Below, in pieces: positions 44,601 to 53,424 of a DNA stretch of 64,000 nt. Every line of letters starts with the position of its first letter. Positions within the stretch are counted from its first letter, which is position 1. Below the pieces are notes generated by a model, which had not been told where the DNA came from, did not search any database, and saw nothing but the letters and a program-made list of their open reading frames with translations. The position numbers and the translations under genes were made by a program. The stretch is from Mucilaginibacter pineti (lineage in GTDB: Bacteria > Bacteroidota > Bacteroidia > Sphingobacteriales > Sphingobacteriaceae): positions 186,001 to 250,000 of the forward strand of contig NZ_FNAI01000011.1 of assembly GCF_900101875.1 (NCBI RefSeq). The letters run 5' to 3'.

Positions 44601-45731
44601 TTAAGCGTTTGGTATCGGTGGCGGCATGTTTTTAAATAGCTCGGCAAGTTCGGTAACGGTACTGGCGGCGGCCCATGCAGCCATACCTTTTTTCCAAACC
44701 ATACTGCCTTCGTCAAGGGTTTTGCCGTCGGCCATCCGGCTGATCTCGTCAAGGCTGTAGGGCCCTTCCGATTTTCCGTCCTTAGCCACAAAATACTGAA
44801 CGGACGGCGCTATTGGCGGCGGACCGTCATTTGCCTGCCCTGCATTTGGGCTATTGCCATCAAACTTGTTTTGCTGAAAAACATTACCTATCTGCCCCAT
44901 CATGGCGGCGCCAACACCCAGGCCCATGCCTGCTGCTCCAAGGTTACCGCCAATGGTATTTTCGGCAGATTTTTCCATAGCGTTTGCCGCCTGAAATTGC
45001 GCGTAAGCACCAAGGTTGCCTAATATGCCCATGCTGCTGCGCTTGTCCAATACTTCCTCAACCTCGGGCGGCAGGGATATATTTTCAACCAGTAGCTTGG
45101 TTAGGTTAAGGCCCAGCTCGGCAAAGTCGGGCTGAATTTTGTCGGTGATTATTTTGCCTACCTCATCATAATTAGCGGCAAGGTCAAGTATGGCTATTTT
45201 GGAGGCAGCCACAGCATCCATCCCGCGCGATACGGCTATGTTGCGCAATTGCTCATTAATATCTTCAACAATAAAATCGGGATTGGTGGCCGAGATCTGC
45301 TGCAGGAACATTTTTGCATCCTGCACCTTAAAGTTATACGAGCCAAAAGCCCTTAGCCTCACCGGCCCAAATTCGGCATCACGTATCATTACCGGGTTTT
45401 TGGTGCCCCATTTTTGGTTGGTGAACTGCCTTGTGCTCACAAAAAACACATCGGCTTTAAACGGACTATCGAAACCATACTTCCAGCTTTCCAGGGTGGT
45501 CATGATAGGCATATTCTGCGTGTGCAGTTCATACAGGCCGGGTGCAAAGATATCGGCAATACGGCCCTCGTTCATAAAAATGGCAATCTGCGATTCGCGA
45601 ACGGTAAGCTTAGCGCCCATTTTAATGGCATTATCCTGCCTTGGAAATTTCCAGATAAGGGTGTTTTGCGTGGTATCAACCCACTCAATTACATCAATAA
45701 ACTCATTAAGTAAACGACTGAAAATGCCCAT
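44601..45731 (-). CDS. SPFH-domain protein with C-terminal GYF_2 domain (YdjI-like)
   Basis: 376 residues. SPFH/virion-core-like domain at about 30-230 (LTVRESQIAIFMNEGRIADI then GLYELHTQNMPI); a Gly/Ala-rich linker at about 255-310 (GGNLGAAGMGLGVGAAMM); and a GYF_2 domain at about 315-365 (YFVAKDGKSEGPYSLDEIS). Such proteins assemble at membranes in large rings and respond to envelope stress. It is transcribed before the zinc-ribbon membrane protein, a plausible partner. Confidence 0.88.
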   Translation of the reverse strand: MGIFSRLLNEFIDVIEWVDTTQNTLIWKFPRQDNAIKMGAKLTVRESQIAIFMNEGRIADIFAPGLYELHTQNMPIMTTLESWKYGFDSPFKADVFFVSTRQFTNQKWGTKNPVMIRDAEFGPVRLRAFGSYNFKVQDAKMFLQQISATNPDFIVEDINEQLRNIAVSRGMDAVAASKIAILDLAANYDEVGKIITDKIQPDFAELGLNLTKLLVENISLPPEVEEVLDKRSSMGILGNLGAYAQFQAANAMEKSAENTIGGNLGAAGMGLGVGAAMMGQIGNVFQQNKFDGNSPNAGQANDGPPPIAPSVQYFVAKDGKSEGPYSLDEISRMADGKTLDEGSMVWKKGMAAWAAASTVTELAELFKNMPPPIPNA

Positions 45732-45780
45732 ATTTTTATAAGTGATGATTTAAAATAATAATTAAATATGGAAAAAAAAT

Positions 45781-45788
45781 CAAACATA
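45781..45788 (-). promoter_or_regulatory. candidate -7 box for the SPFH operon
   Basis: On the minus strand TATGTTTG fits TAnnTTTG, about 50 bases before the SPFH start codon. No clear -33 TTG is present at the usual spacing. Confidence 0.3.
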
Positions 45789-45855
45789 TCAAGTCCGTGC
45801 GTGTCATTTATTTTCCATGTTAACTTCAGGTTATATTTAAAACAATGATATTGCC

Positions 45856-45877
45856 TACATTTGTGGTTTGCCACAAA
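45856..45877 (+). promoter_or_regulatory. -7 box overlapped by a palindrome before the PfkB kinase gene
   Basis: TACATTTG (45856-45863) fits the TAnnTTTG -7 box. A perfect 7-bp inverted repeat, TTTGTGG (45860-45866) and CCACAAA (45871-45877), overlaps its downstream half. A protein bound there would block the promoter, so a repressor operator is plausible; a 5'-leader hairpin is the alternative. Confidence 0.35.
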
Positions 45878-45915
45878 CAGGGGGTAAAACAGGGTTTACC
45901 ATTAATAAAAATTGC

Positions 45916-46806
45916 ATGTACGATATTTGCTGCGTTGGACATATTACTTTAGATAAGATAGTTACCACCCATAAAACTGCCCACATGGCCGGCGGAACTT
46001 CTTTTTACTTTTCCAACGCCATAAAAAATATGGATGTGAACTATGTGCTTGTTACTGCCCTGGCGCAGAGTGAAATGCATGAAGTTGAAAAAATGCGTGC
46101 CGAAGGAATTAAGGTAAAAGCGCAGGCCGGTGGCTTAAGTGTATACTTTGAAAACATATATCCGTCGGATAACCAGGATCACCGCATCCAGCGTGTATTG
46201 CAAAAAGCCAATCCTTTTACTGTTGATCAGTTACAGCAGGTAGATGCTAAGATCTTCCACTTAGGGCCATTACTGGCCGATGATATCCCGGTTGAGCTGA
46301 TAAAAGAGCTGCATAGCCGTGGCAGGGTATCATTAGATGTACAAGGTTATCTGCGTAAAGTAGAAAACCAAAACGTGATCCCTATTGACTGGCCCGCTAA
46401 GGTAGAGGCATTGCAATATGTAGATATTATTAAGGTTAACGAACACGAACTGGAAGTATTAACCGGTTTAAAAGATATCCGCAAAGGGGCCGTTACCTTA
46501 ACCGAATGGGGCGTAAAGGAAGTGGTAATTACCCTTGGCAGCATGGGTTCTATTATTTATGCTGATGGTATTTTCTATAATATCCCGGCTTACACACCTG
46601 ACGCCGTGGTTGATGCTACAGGTTGCGGCGATACCTACATGACAGGCTATTTATACCAGCGCGTGAAAGGTGCCTCCTACCAGGATGCCGGTGAATTTGC
46701 TGCCGCCATGGCCAGCTTTAAAATTGAATCGTCGGGTCCGTTTACCGGCACAAAGGAAGATGTGTTGAATTTGTTGGAGAACGGCGTTAAAACGTATAGC
46801 TATTAA
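45916..46806 (+). CDS. PfkB-family carbohydrate/nucleoside kinase
   Basis: 296 residues from ATG 45916 (MYDICCVGHITLDKIV); the upstream TTG frame from 45868 adds 16 unconserved residues. Ribokinase fold: GGTSFYFSNAIKNM near the start, VVITLGSMGSIIY for nucleotide binding, and the second PfkB signature DATGCGDTYMTGYLY with the catalytic Asp. GCGD replaces the usual GAGD, a tolerated variant. It phosphorylates a sugar, sugar acid or nucleoside; the substrate is not evident. It is divergent from the SPFH operon. Confidence 0.9.
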   Translation: MYDICCVGHITLDKIVTTHKTAHMAGGTSFYFSNAIKNMDVNYVLVTALAQSEMHEVEKMRAEGIKVKAQAGGLSVYFENIYPSDNQDHRIQRVLQKANPFTVDQLQQVDAKIFHLGPLLADDIPVELIKELHSRGRVSLDVQGYLRKVENQNVIPIDWPAKVEALQYVDIIKVNEHELEVLTGLKDIRKGAVTLTEWGVKEVVITLGSMGSIIYADGIFYNIPAYTPDAVVDATGCGDTYMTGYLYQRVKGASYQDAGEFAAAMASFKIESSGPFTGTKEDVLNLLENGVKTYSY

Positions 46807-46818
46807 ATAACCAACCCC

Positions 46819-46937
46819 AACTGGCGCGGGCTTTCAGCCCGTGTCGCGGCATGGTTGCGGCTTTCAGCCGCCGCATAAGCTGGAAGCTTATGCCATGCTT
46901 TCACACGGGTTACGCTGCGCTAAACCCGCGCGAGTTT
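46819..46937. repeat. GC-rich palindromic intergenic repeat
   Basis: Begins AACTGGCGCGGG and ends ACCCGCGCGAGTT as imperfect inverted arms. Inside, GCGGCTTTCAGCCGC and CATAAGCTGGAAGCTTATG form hairpins, and the CTTTCAGCC motif occurs twice on this strand. It follows the PfkB kinase and could end its transcript. Confidence 0.6.
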
Positions 46938-46950
46938 TAACCCTCTTAAG

Positions 46951-47044
46951 TTGTCATCCTGAGGAACGAAGGATCTATTCGTAAACTTACATGACTAACT
47001 ATTCACATTGGCGAATAGATGCTTCACTGCGTTCAGCATGACAA
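46951..47044. repeat. dispersed palindromic repeat, copy 1
   Basis: Arms TTGTCATCCTGAGGAACGAA and TTCAGCATGACAA with inner CTATTCG / CGAATAG pairing. The element matches 58168-58246 read on the other strand: 35 of 36 bases in the CCTGAGG half and 29 of 31 in the other half. It is the well-spread Sphingobacteriaceae intergenic type. Confidence 0.85.
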
Positions 47045-47069
47045 GTTAGAATAACAGAAGAGCCTCCCC

Positions 47070-47831
47070 TTATATCTCCTTAACATCATTAACACCAATC
47101 CAGCCCTCATTGCCATTGGCCAGGCGGATCTTCATCCAATCACCATTTTTTTCAAGGAAGGTTATCTTGGTGCCGTTGTGGAGTACAAAGATGCTTTTTG
47201 ATGCCGCAACTGGGGCGCTTTTTACGCTTACCGAACTGCTAAAGATGATGGCTTCGCGGTGGCTATCGAAATAACTTGCCTGCCTGCCCGCTATAAAAAT
47301 GGTGCAAAGCCCTAAAAACAATAAAACAAGCGCCGAGTAAAAAGAAATCTTTTTTACAATTACCGAATTGGTGAACCTGTAAAGAATGAGCGTTAACGAG
47401 CCAATGATGATAAATAATACGCTTAACACAGCCAGCGCGTTTGCCGAAAATGCCAGTATAAAGCCATGCCACCACTTGGTAACAAAAAACTCGGGAGCTT
47501 CATCTACCTTATCCGGGGTTTTTGAATTGGCCAGCTGAATGTTAAAGCGGATGTCTTCATCGCCGGGCGATAGTTTGTGGGCTTTTTCGTAATATAAAAG
47601 TGATGATGCAATATCGCCTGTTTTATAATAGGCGTTACCCAGGTTAAAGTAAACGGCAGTGGACTGATAGCCGCCGTCAACTAATTTTTGGTACCCGGCA
47701 ATGGCTTCTTTGTAACGAGCCTTGGCGTAGGCCTCATTACCTTTTTTAAATAGCGCAACGCTATCATCATTACTAAAAGCTAATAATGGCAATGCTGTGA
47801 GTAGTAACAGATATATAATGCGTTTTAGCAT
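47070..47831 (-). CDS. batE: BatE: TPR and SH3 membrane protein
   Basis: 253 residues from ATG 47831 (MLKRIIYLLL), 1 base after the BatD stop; a longer frame from 47849 overlaps BatD. Signal peptide; two TPR motifs (KKGNEAYAKARYKEAIAGYQ, VYFNLGNAYYKTGDIASSLL); two membrane helices; and a C-terminal bacterial SH3 domain (KITFLEKNGDWMKIRLANG). It is the last gene of the Bat aerotolerance operon. BatE is thought to join the BatA/B/C complex in the envelope. Confidence 0.92.
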   Translation of the reverse strand: MLKRIIYLLLLTALPLLAFSNDDSVALFKKGNEAYAKARYKEAIAGYQKLVDGGYQSTAVYFNLGNAYYKTGDIASSLLYYEKAHKLSPGDEDIRFNIQLANSKTPDKVDEAPEFFVTKWWHGFILAFSANALAVLSVLFIIIGSLTLILYRFTNSVIVKKISFYSALVLLFLGLCTIFIAGRQASYFDSHREAIIFSSSVSVKSAPVAASKSIFVLHNGTKITFLEKNGDWMKIRLANGNEGWIGVNDVKEI

Positions 47832-47832
47832 G

Positions 47833-49653
47833 TTATATTTTATTTTCAATATCGTTTATCATGTTTTTTGCCTTGTCGAACATTTGCTGTTCAGATATGC
47901 CGGTTACCGGGGCATAGCGTGCCATATCGCAAAGATCAAGGGTATCCAGCAGCTCGTTTATCAGCGGCTCGTCCAGCGAGCGGGCTTTCAGTTCGGCAGC
48001 AATTTTTTCGCGGTTAAGATCAGCGTACGCAATGTTTAACTTATCGCTCAGGTAACCGTAAAGACCCTTGAAAATATTTTCGTAAAATGCCTTGCTGTTA
48101 TTGGCCGAGAGTTGCGCCTGCGCGCTGGCCAAATGTTTGGCAGCTATTTTACTTGCCTTGCGGCTCTTTACTTTAACAATGTCGCTGTTATTCTTTTCAT
48201 ACCATTTGCCATAAATGAGCGCCCCAACAAATAAAAGCGGACCGAACAATAACAAAAAGTAATACAACCCGGAGTCATAGAAACCTTCGCCGTTTTTGAT
48301 GATATCGCCGCCATTGCTTTTAATATAGCGGATATCTTTATTTAAAAGTTTAACATCCTGCTTATTACCAAATGAAGTAACGTTATTTTCATTTACACCC
48401 TTAGCTACTTTTATATTGAAACCGGCAGTCTGCAGGTTTACATAACGATGGGTATTCAGGTCGAAATAAGCAAATTTAAGCGGCTCTATAGTGAAATTAC
48501 CGCCATGGCGAGGAATGAGCAGGTAGGTATAAATTTTGCTGCCAGATGAGCCGTGTTCGTTATCAACAATGGTATCGGTTGTTTTAGGATCGTACTTTTC
48601 AAAATCGGGCGGGAAATTAGGACTCGGGGCCTGCAACAATTTAATGTTTCCCGATCCGGTAACCTTAATCTTGTAGTTAAGCGGTTCGTTGGCTTTCAAC
48701 TCAGTTTTATCAACCGATGCGCTGATGGTGAATTTACCTACCGCGCCGCTGAAGCCAAGCTGTTTACCTGTTTCTGGCAGGGGTTTAACGTGGATAACTA
48801 CCGGAACACTTTTTATCTTGTACTTAACATCATTATATCCCCCAAAAAACTGGTCGAACGGATCACGTGATTGCGAGGCGGCAGCTTCACGCACAATGAA
48901 ATCCATTATCATGGGGCCGATGGTGATATCGCCCGCATGTTCTGGCGACAGGATATTTTGTTTGATATCGGTTACGTTATACTTTAAACCCTTATAAGTT
49001 TCTACCCGCCAGTGTACCGTTTGGTCGGGTGCTTTAATATCCTGGCTGTAAAAGCCATTCAGGTCTGACAGTTTTTCAAGTTCGTTATTAACAATAGCCA
49101 CACGGGTGTAAAGGCGATAGCTTAGCGTAAGCTGTTCACCTATGTAGGCGCTGGTTTTATTTACCGCTGCCAGTATAAATAAGTTTTTGGAGATATCGCC
49201 GGGCCTGCCTGAATTGATCCTCGGATCGGGACCGTTTTGTGCCTGCGTTTGTGGCTGGTTATTATTTTGCGGTGCCGCCGCGCCTTTTACTACCTTTATT
49301 TTTACCGGATTGGTGTTTAGCTGCTTACCGTTTACTACAATGGTGGCTGCGCCAATGGTGTATGTACCTTCCTTAACGGCAATCAAATCAAAACTAAAAG
49401 CCACGCTTGACGAGGTAACCCCGTTGATCATACTCATACTTTGCGATGTATTTGGGCCCGATACTACGAGGAAACCATTGAAAGACGGCGCTGTAAAGTT
49501 AGTGGCATTGGTATTTACGGTGAAAGTAACCTCAAACTGCTCCGTAGTGCCAACCTCTGTTTTACTTACCGATACGGTAAATTTGGGGTCGGCTGCGTAA
49601 AGCAGGTTGGTGCAAAGCAGCAGTAGTGATAATATATATAACTTCAATTTCAT
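47833..49653 (-). CDS. batD: BatD oxygen-tolerance protein
   Basis: 606 residues. Signal peptide, repeated immunoglobulin-like domains through the periplasmic part (KFTVSVSKTEVGTTEQFEVT; FTISASVDKTELKANEPLNY), a membrane helix (GLYYFLLLFGPLLFVGALIYG) near residue 480, and a cytoplasmic helical tail (YENIFKGLYGYLSDKLNIAY). BatD is the large periplasmic subunit of the Bat system. It lies between batC and batE, 20 bases after batC. Confidence 0.93.
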   Translation of the reverse strand: MKLKLYILSLLLLCTNLLYAADPKFTVSVSKTEVGTTEQFEVTFTVNTNATNFTAPSFNGFLVVSGPNTSQSMSMINGVTSSSVAFSFDLIAVKEGTYTIGAATIVVNGKQLNTNPVKIKVVKGAAAPQNNNQPQTQAQNGPDPRINSGRPGDISKNLFILAAVNKTSAYIGEQLTLSYRLYTRVAIVNNELEKLSDLNGFYSQDIKAPDQTVHWRVETYKGLKYNVTDIKQNILSPEHAGDITIGPMIMDFIVREAAASQSRDPFDQFFGGYNDVKYKIKSVPVVIHVKPLPETGKQLGFSGAVGKFTISASVDKTELKANEPLNYKIKVTGSGNIKLLQAPSPNFPPDFEKYDPKTTDTIVDNEHGSSGSKIYTYLLIPRHGGNFTIEPLKFAYFDLNTHRYVNLQTAGFNIKVAKGVNENNVTSFGNKQDVKLLNKDIRYIKSNGGDIIKNGEGFYDSGLYYFLLLFGPLLFVGALIYGKWYEKNNSDIVKVKSRKASKIAAKHLASAQAQLSANNSKAFYENIFKGLYGYLSDKLNIAYADLNREKIAAELKARSLDEPLINELLDTLDLCDMARYAPVTGISEQQMFDKAKNMINDIENKI

Positions 49654-49673
49654 TGTTTGTTGAACATAAGGCT

Positions 49674-50408
49674 TTACCAGTCTTTGGAGATCTTCATTTT
49701 TGCGCCTTTTAACTTTTTGTTCTTCAGCTTATCCTGTGTTTGCTTTTCATCGTTGTTCAGGGCTTCCAGCATACGTTCGGCATCGTCTTTTGATACGTTA
49801 TTTGGTTGTGGCTGTTGTTGCTGGTCTTTCTTATCCTGGTCCTGCTTGTTCTTGTCCTGGTCTTTTTTATCCTGATCTTTCTTATCCTTGTCCTTATTTT
49901 TATCGTCTTTGTTCTTGTCTTTATTTTTATCCTTGTCTTTGTTCTTGTCGTTCTTTTTGTCCTGCTTATCCTTATCCTGTTGCTTTTTCAGCATTTTTTG
50001 AGCATATGCCAGGTTGTAGCGGGTTTCATCATCCTGCGGATTTCTCAATAACGATTTTTTATAGGCAGCAACACTTTCCTCGTATTTTTTGCCCTCCATA
50101 AATGAGTTACCCAAATTATGATATGCCTTAGCCGCAACCTGTTTATCTTTTGATTCAGTGGCTATTTTGGTAAATTGAGCGCCTGCCTCATCATATTTTT
50201 TTTGTTTGTACAAGGCATCGCCAAGGTTAAAATTTCCCTCAACGGTTTTTGCGGCCTTACCTACCGACTGCCTGTAGTTGGCCTCGGCCTCCTTATAATT
50301 TTGCTGCTGATAAAGGTCGTTACCTTTTTTAATATACTTTTTTTCCTGCTGGGCAAAAAGGAAAGAAGCCTGCAGCAGTAATAATACAACTATGATAAAT
50401 TGCTTCAT
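49674..50408 (-). CDS. batC: BatC TPR protein with Lys/Asp low-complexity tail
   Basis: 244 residues. Signal peptide ending FAQQ; TPR units at about 20-135 (KGNDLYQQQNYKEAEANYRQ, GNSFMEGKKYEESVAAYKKS); then a 60-residue stretch made almost wholly of K, D, N and Q, followed by an acidic tail with EALNNDEKQTQDKLKNKK. The low-complexity tract is the source of long spurious frames on the other strand. Its start overlaps the BatB stop by 4 bases. Confidence 0.92.
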   Translation of the reverse strand: MKQFIIVVLLLLQASFLFAQQEKKYIKKGNDLYQQQNYKEAEANYRQSVGKAAKTVEGNFNLGDALYKQKKYDEAGAQFTKIATESKDKQVAAKAYHNLGNSFMEGKKYEESVAAYKKSLLRNPQDDETRYNLAYAQKMLKKQQDKDKQDKKNDKNKDKDKNKDKNKDDKNKDKDKKDQDKKDQDKNKQDQDKKDQQQQPQPNNVSKDDAERMLEALNNDEKQTQDKLKNKKLKGAKMKISKDW

Positions 50409-51445
50409 GGCTTTTTTACTTCAAATAATTTTAACCCGCTCAACCGCATGTTTTTACGGTTTGATATAAAAAACTCAATCAATAACAACGCGAATGCAAT
50501 AGCCAGGAAAAACTGGAAACGATCTTCAAAGTCCTTGTAGGTTTTGCTGTCGTACATTTTGCGCTGCATTTTTCCTATCTGGTCCATCACAATATCAAGG
50601 CCGCTGTTTGAGTTGTTGGCCCGCACATAAACGCCCCCGCCTGCCGATGAAATATCCTTACACATGTCCTCGCTCAGCTTGCTTATAACTTGTTGGCCGG
50701 TACTGTCGGTATGGAAGCCTGTTTGTCTGCCATCGGTTATGATAGGGATAGGCGCGCCATTGGCCGAGCCTACGCCAACCACACTAACAGCCACATCCTT
50801 AGCCCTTGCGTTTTTGGCCGCTTCAACGGCATTGTCTTCGTGGTTTTCGCCATCGGTAATAATTACCATTGCTTTGCCGGTACCATTCTTAAAATCAAAC
50901 GACTGCATACCCAGGTCTATTGCCGCGCCAATAGCGGTACCCTGTGTAGGTACCATATTGGTGTTAATGGTGCTCAAAAATAATTTTGCTGCCGAGTAAT
51001 CTGTAGTGATAGGCAACTGTACATAAGCCTGCCCCGCAAATACAATGATGCCGATACGGTCGTCGTGCATTTTATCTATCAGCTGGGCAATGGCTTGTTT
51101 GGCGTTCTCCAACCTGTTTGGGGCCAGATCCTGCGCCAGCATACTGTTTGATACGTCGAGTAAGATCATCAGATCAGCGCCTTTGCGTTTCACCTCCTCG
51201 GTTTTTGAACCCAGCTGCGGATCAGACAAGCCCACGATAACCATAGCATAAGCCAGTATAAAGAAGATGAACTTTAGCCACGGACGTGAAAACGATACGT
51301 GCGGCATCATTTCCCTTACCACATTTTTATCGCCCAGGGAAGCAACAGCCTTCTTTTTCCAGCGGCTTACCACTAAAAACAGGATGATAAAGACCGGGAT
51401 TGCTGCCAGTCCGTATAAAAAATCTATATGTGCAAAACGTAGCAT
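50405..51445 (-). CDS. batB: BatB von Willebrand factor A membrane protein
   Basis: 346 residues. Two N-terminal helices, a VWA domain (about 90-300) with a complete MIDAS (LLDVSNSMLAQDL, then Thr in TQGTAIG and Asp in IITDGENHED), and a C-terminal membrane helix (FFLAIAFALLLIEFFIS). The VWA domain faces the periplasm. It follows batA by 3 bases. Confidence 0.93.
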   Translation of the reverse strand: MLRFAHIDFLYGLAAIPVFIILFLVVSRWKKKAVASLGDKNVVREMMPHVSFSRPWLKFIFFILAYAMVIVGLSDPQLGSKTEEVKRKGADLMILLDVSNSMLAQDLAPNRLENAKQAIAQLIDKMHDDRIGIIVFAGQAYVQLPITTDYSAAKLFLSTINTNMVPTQGTAIGAAIDLGMQSFDFKNGTGKAMVIITDGENHEDNAVEAAKNARAKDVAVSVVGVGSANGAPIPIITDGRQTGFHTDSTGQQVISKLSEDMCKDISSAGGGVYVRANNSNSGLDIVMDQIGKMQRKMYDSKTYKDFEDRFQFFLAIAFALLLIEFFISNRKNMRLSGLKLFEVKKP

Positions 51446-51448
51446 CTA

Positions 51449-52453
51449 TTAAGTTAAGGCCCCTTTAAACAGGGTGTTTTTCAATAAAAATTCAAGCGAT
51501 AATAAAGCCAGCGCTATGATGGCCCAAGGCATAAACATTTCTGTTTTTTTGCGATACTGGGTAACATCTATCTTGGCTTTTTCCAGTTTATCAATCTGGG
51601 TATAAATATCTTTCAGTGTTTCGTTATTGGTGGCCCTGAAATATTTACCACCCGTAATACTGGCTATTTTTGATAGTGTACCCTCATCTATATCAACTTT
51701 CATCCGCTGGTATTGTATGCCAATGGGCGTTTGAACCGGGTAAGGTGCATAACCATTGGTACCCAAACCAACTGTATACACACGCACGTTAAATTGCTTG
51801 GCAATTTCGGCAGCAGTAATTGGCGGGATAGAACCAGCATTGTTTGATCCATCGGTGAGCAAGATTATCACCTTGCTTTTAGCCTCGCTGCCCCGCAGGC
51901 GGTTTACAGCTGTTGCCAATCCCATACCAATGGCGGTACCATCGGTTATCATACCGTTCTTGATATCGGCGTAAAGGTTGATCAGTACGTCATGATCAAT
52001 AGTAAGCGGGCATTGCGTAAAGCTTTCACCGCTGAAGATCACCAGACCTATCCGGTCGTTCGGGCGGTTCTTGATAAAATCTATGGCGATATTTTTACCT
52101 GCCTCCAAACGGTTGGGCTTAAAATCTTCGGCAAGCATACTGCCCGAAATATCAGATGCTATCATGATATCGATACCCTCGGTAGTAGAATCCTGCCAGC
52201 TTAAGGACGATTGCGGTCTTGCCAGCGCCACTACCAAAGCCGCCATAGCCAATGATCGTAATATGATACCCAGATGCCTGAAACGCGGCACCATGCTTTT
52301 TTTAATAATGGTAAAGCCCTTTATAGAAGGTACATTAAGGTTACCCTGTAATTGTTTTTGTTTCCAGATGTACCAGCCAACCATTAGCGGTATGGTGATA
52401 AACAGCCAGAAAAATCCGGGGTGGGCAAATTCTATTCCTTTAAACCAGCTCAT
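51449..52453 (-). CDS. batA: BatA von Willebrand factor A membrane protein
   Basis: 334 residues with the same plan as BatB: N-terminal membrane helices (FWLFITIPLMVGWYIW), VWA domain with MIDAS residues in IASDISGSMLAEDF, TDGTAIGMG and LLTDGSNNAG, and a C-terminal helix (FMPWAIIALALLSLEFLL). It probably forms a complex with BatB. It overlaps the preceding gene by 4 bases. Confidence 0.93.
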   Translation of the reverse strand: MSWFKGIEFAHPGFFWLFITIPLMVGWYIWKQKQLQGNLNVPSIKGFTIIKKSMVPRFRHLGIILRSLAMAALVVALARPQSSLSWQDSTTEGIDIMIASDISGSMLAEDFKPNRLEAGKNIAIDFIKNRPNDRIGLVIFSGESFTQCPLTIDHDVLINLYADIKNGMITDGTAIGMGLATAVNRLRGSEAKSKVIILLTDGSNNAGSIPPITAAEIAKQFNVRVYTVGLGTNGYAPYPVQTPIGIQYQRMKVDIDEGTLSKIASITGGKYFRATNNETLKDIYTQIDKLEKAKIDVTQYRKKTEMFMPWAIIALALLSLEFLLKNTLFKGALT

Positions 52454-53424
52454 TTGTTGCCCTCTTCTTTTATAGGTAATGGCTGCTGTACCTGTACCGG
52501 CTGCGTTTTGGTTACAAAGCTCATGGCATTTTCAATAGTTTGCTCGTTTTCAAACGGTAGTGGTTTTTCCTTGGCAAACTTCACCAAATCGGCCAGGATA
52601 AGGGTTTGGCGCAATACATTCCGTTGTTCTTCGGCAATATCCATGTAACGCAGACTGGCGAAGATCTCATCGGATGTTTGCTCCAGCGCTTGTATTGCAT
52701 AGCGGCTTTCCAGATACTCGCGCACCACGTCGCTCAGTTCAATGTAGTACTGCTTGGTTTGCTCCTGCTGCCAGAGCTTTTTATCCCGTATTTCGGCCAG
52801 CTTTTGCAAGGCGATAATATGTGGTGGTATTGCAGGTTTAACTTCTTCAACAACTACTTCTTTCTTAGGTCGTTTTATAAAATAGTATATAATACCGGCA
52901 ATAACCAAAATAGCTGCAAAACCACCTGCTACCAATTTCCAATTGTCGCGCAGCCAATCCAAAAACGTGTATTTTACGGTTAGTGGCTGCTTAATATCTT
53001 TAAAAGCCTTGCTGGTATCGATATCAGTTGGCGGCGTTACATTTAACGATAAGGGCGGCGAACTCACAACGCCTGCCGGGGTTTTAAACGCGTAGGATGG
53101 AATTACGTATTCGCCGCTATCAAATGCGGTAACGGTATAGCTTTTATGAATAGTTTCCAGGCTCAGATCGTCCTTATCAAAAATGGTATCTGTTTTACTG
53201 CTGCTTACAATTTGTATCTTGCCGATAGAATCCTTTAGTACCGGGAACTCCACCTTATCCTTTACTTTAAACTTTAAGCTCAGGTGTAGCTGGGTTTGTT
53301 CACCAAGCATAATAGAAGTCCTGTCGAGCTTGGCGCCGGCTTGTGGGGTTTGCGCGCTGGCCTTTAAAAAAGTACCTGTAAGCAACAATAACAACAAGAA
53401 ATATGTATAATACTGCCTCATCAT
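52450..53424 (-). CDS. Bat-operon membrane protein (BatD-like N-terminus, DUF4381-like)
   Basis: 324 residues. Signal peptide (FLLLLLLTGTFLKASAQ), a BatD-like immunoglobulin domain (DRTSIMLGEQTQLHLSLKFK), one membrane helix (LVAGGFAAILVIAGIIYYFI) and a cytoplasmic helical part (YYIELSDVVREYLESRYAIQ). Proteins of this type stand between DUF58 and BatA in most Bat operons and are often left unnamed. It overlaps both neighbours by 4 bases. Confidence 0.85.
   Translation of the reverse strand: MMRQYYTYFLLLLLLTGTFLKASAQTPQAGAKLDRTSIMLGEQTQLHLSLKFKVKDKVEFPVLKDSIGKIQIVSSSKTDTIFDKDDLSLETIHKSYTVTAFDSGEYVIPSYAFKTPAGVVSSPPLSLNVTPPTDIDTSKAFKDIKQPLTVKYTFLDWLRDNWKLVAGGFAAILVIAGIIYYFIKRPKKEVVVEEVKPAIPPHIIALQKLAEIRDKKLWQQEQTKQYYIELSDVVREYLESRYAIQALEQTSDEIFASLRYMDIAEEQRNVLRQTLILADLVKFAKEKPLPFENEQTIENAMSFVTKTQPVQVQQPLPIKEEGNK

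Noticed and set aside
45868-45915. Upstream TTG extension of the PfkB kinase
   Set aside because: The extension overlaps the palindrome and -7 region and is not part of the fold, which begins at MYDICCVGH.
46819-47044. CRISPR array
   Set aside because: The repeats are single palindromes of different sequence without regular spacers, and no cas genes are present.
49700-50101. Long plus-strand frames with Leu/Val or Cys-rich translations
   Set aside because: Antisense shadows of the Lys/Asp low-complexity tail of BatC.
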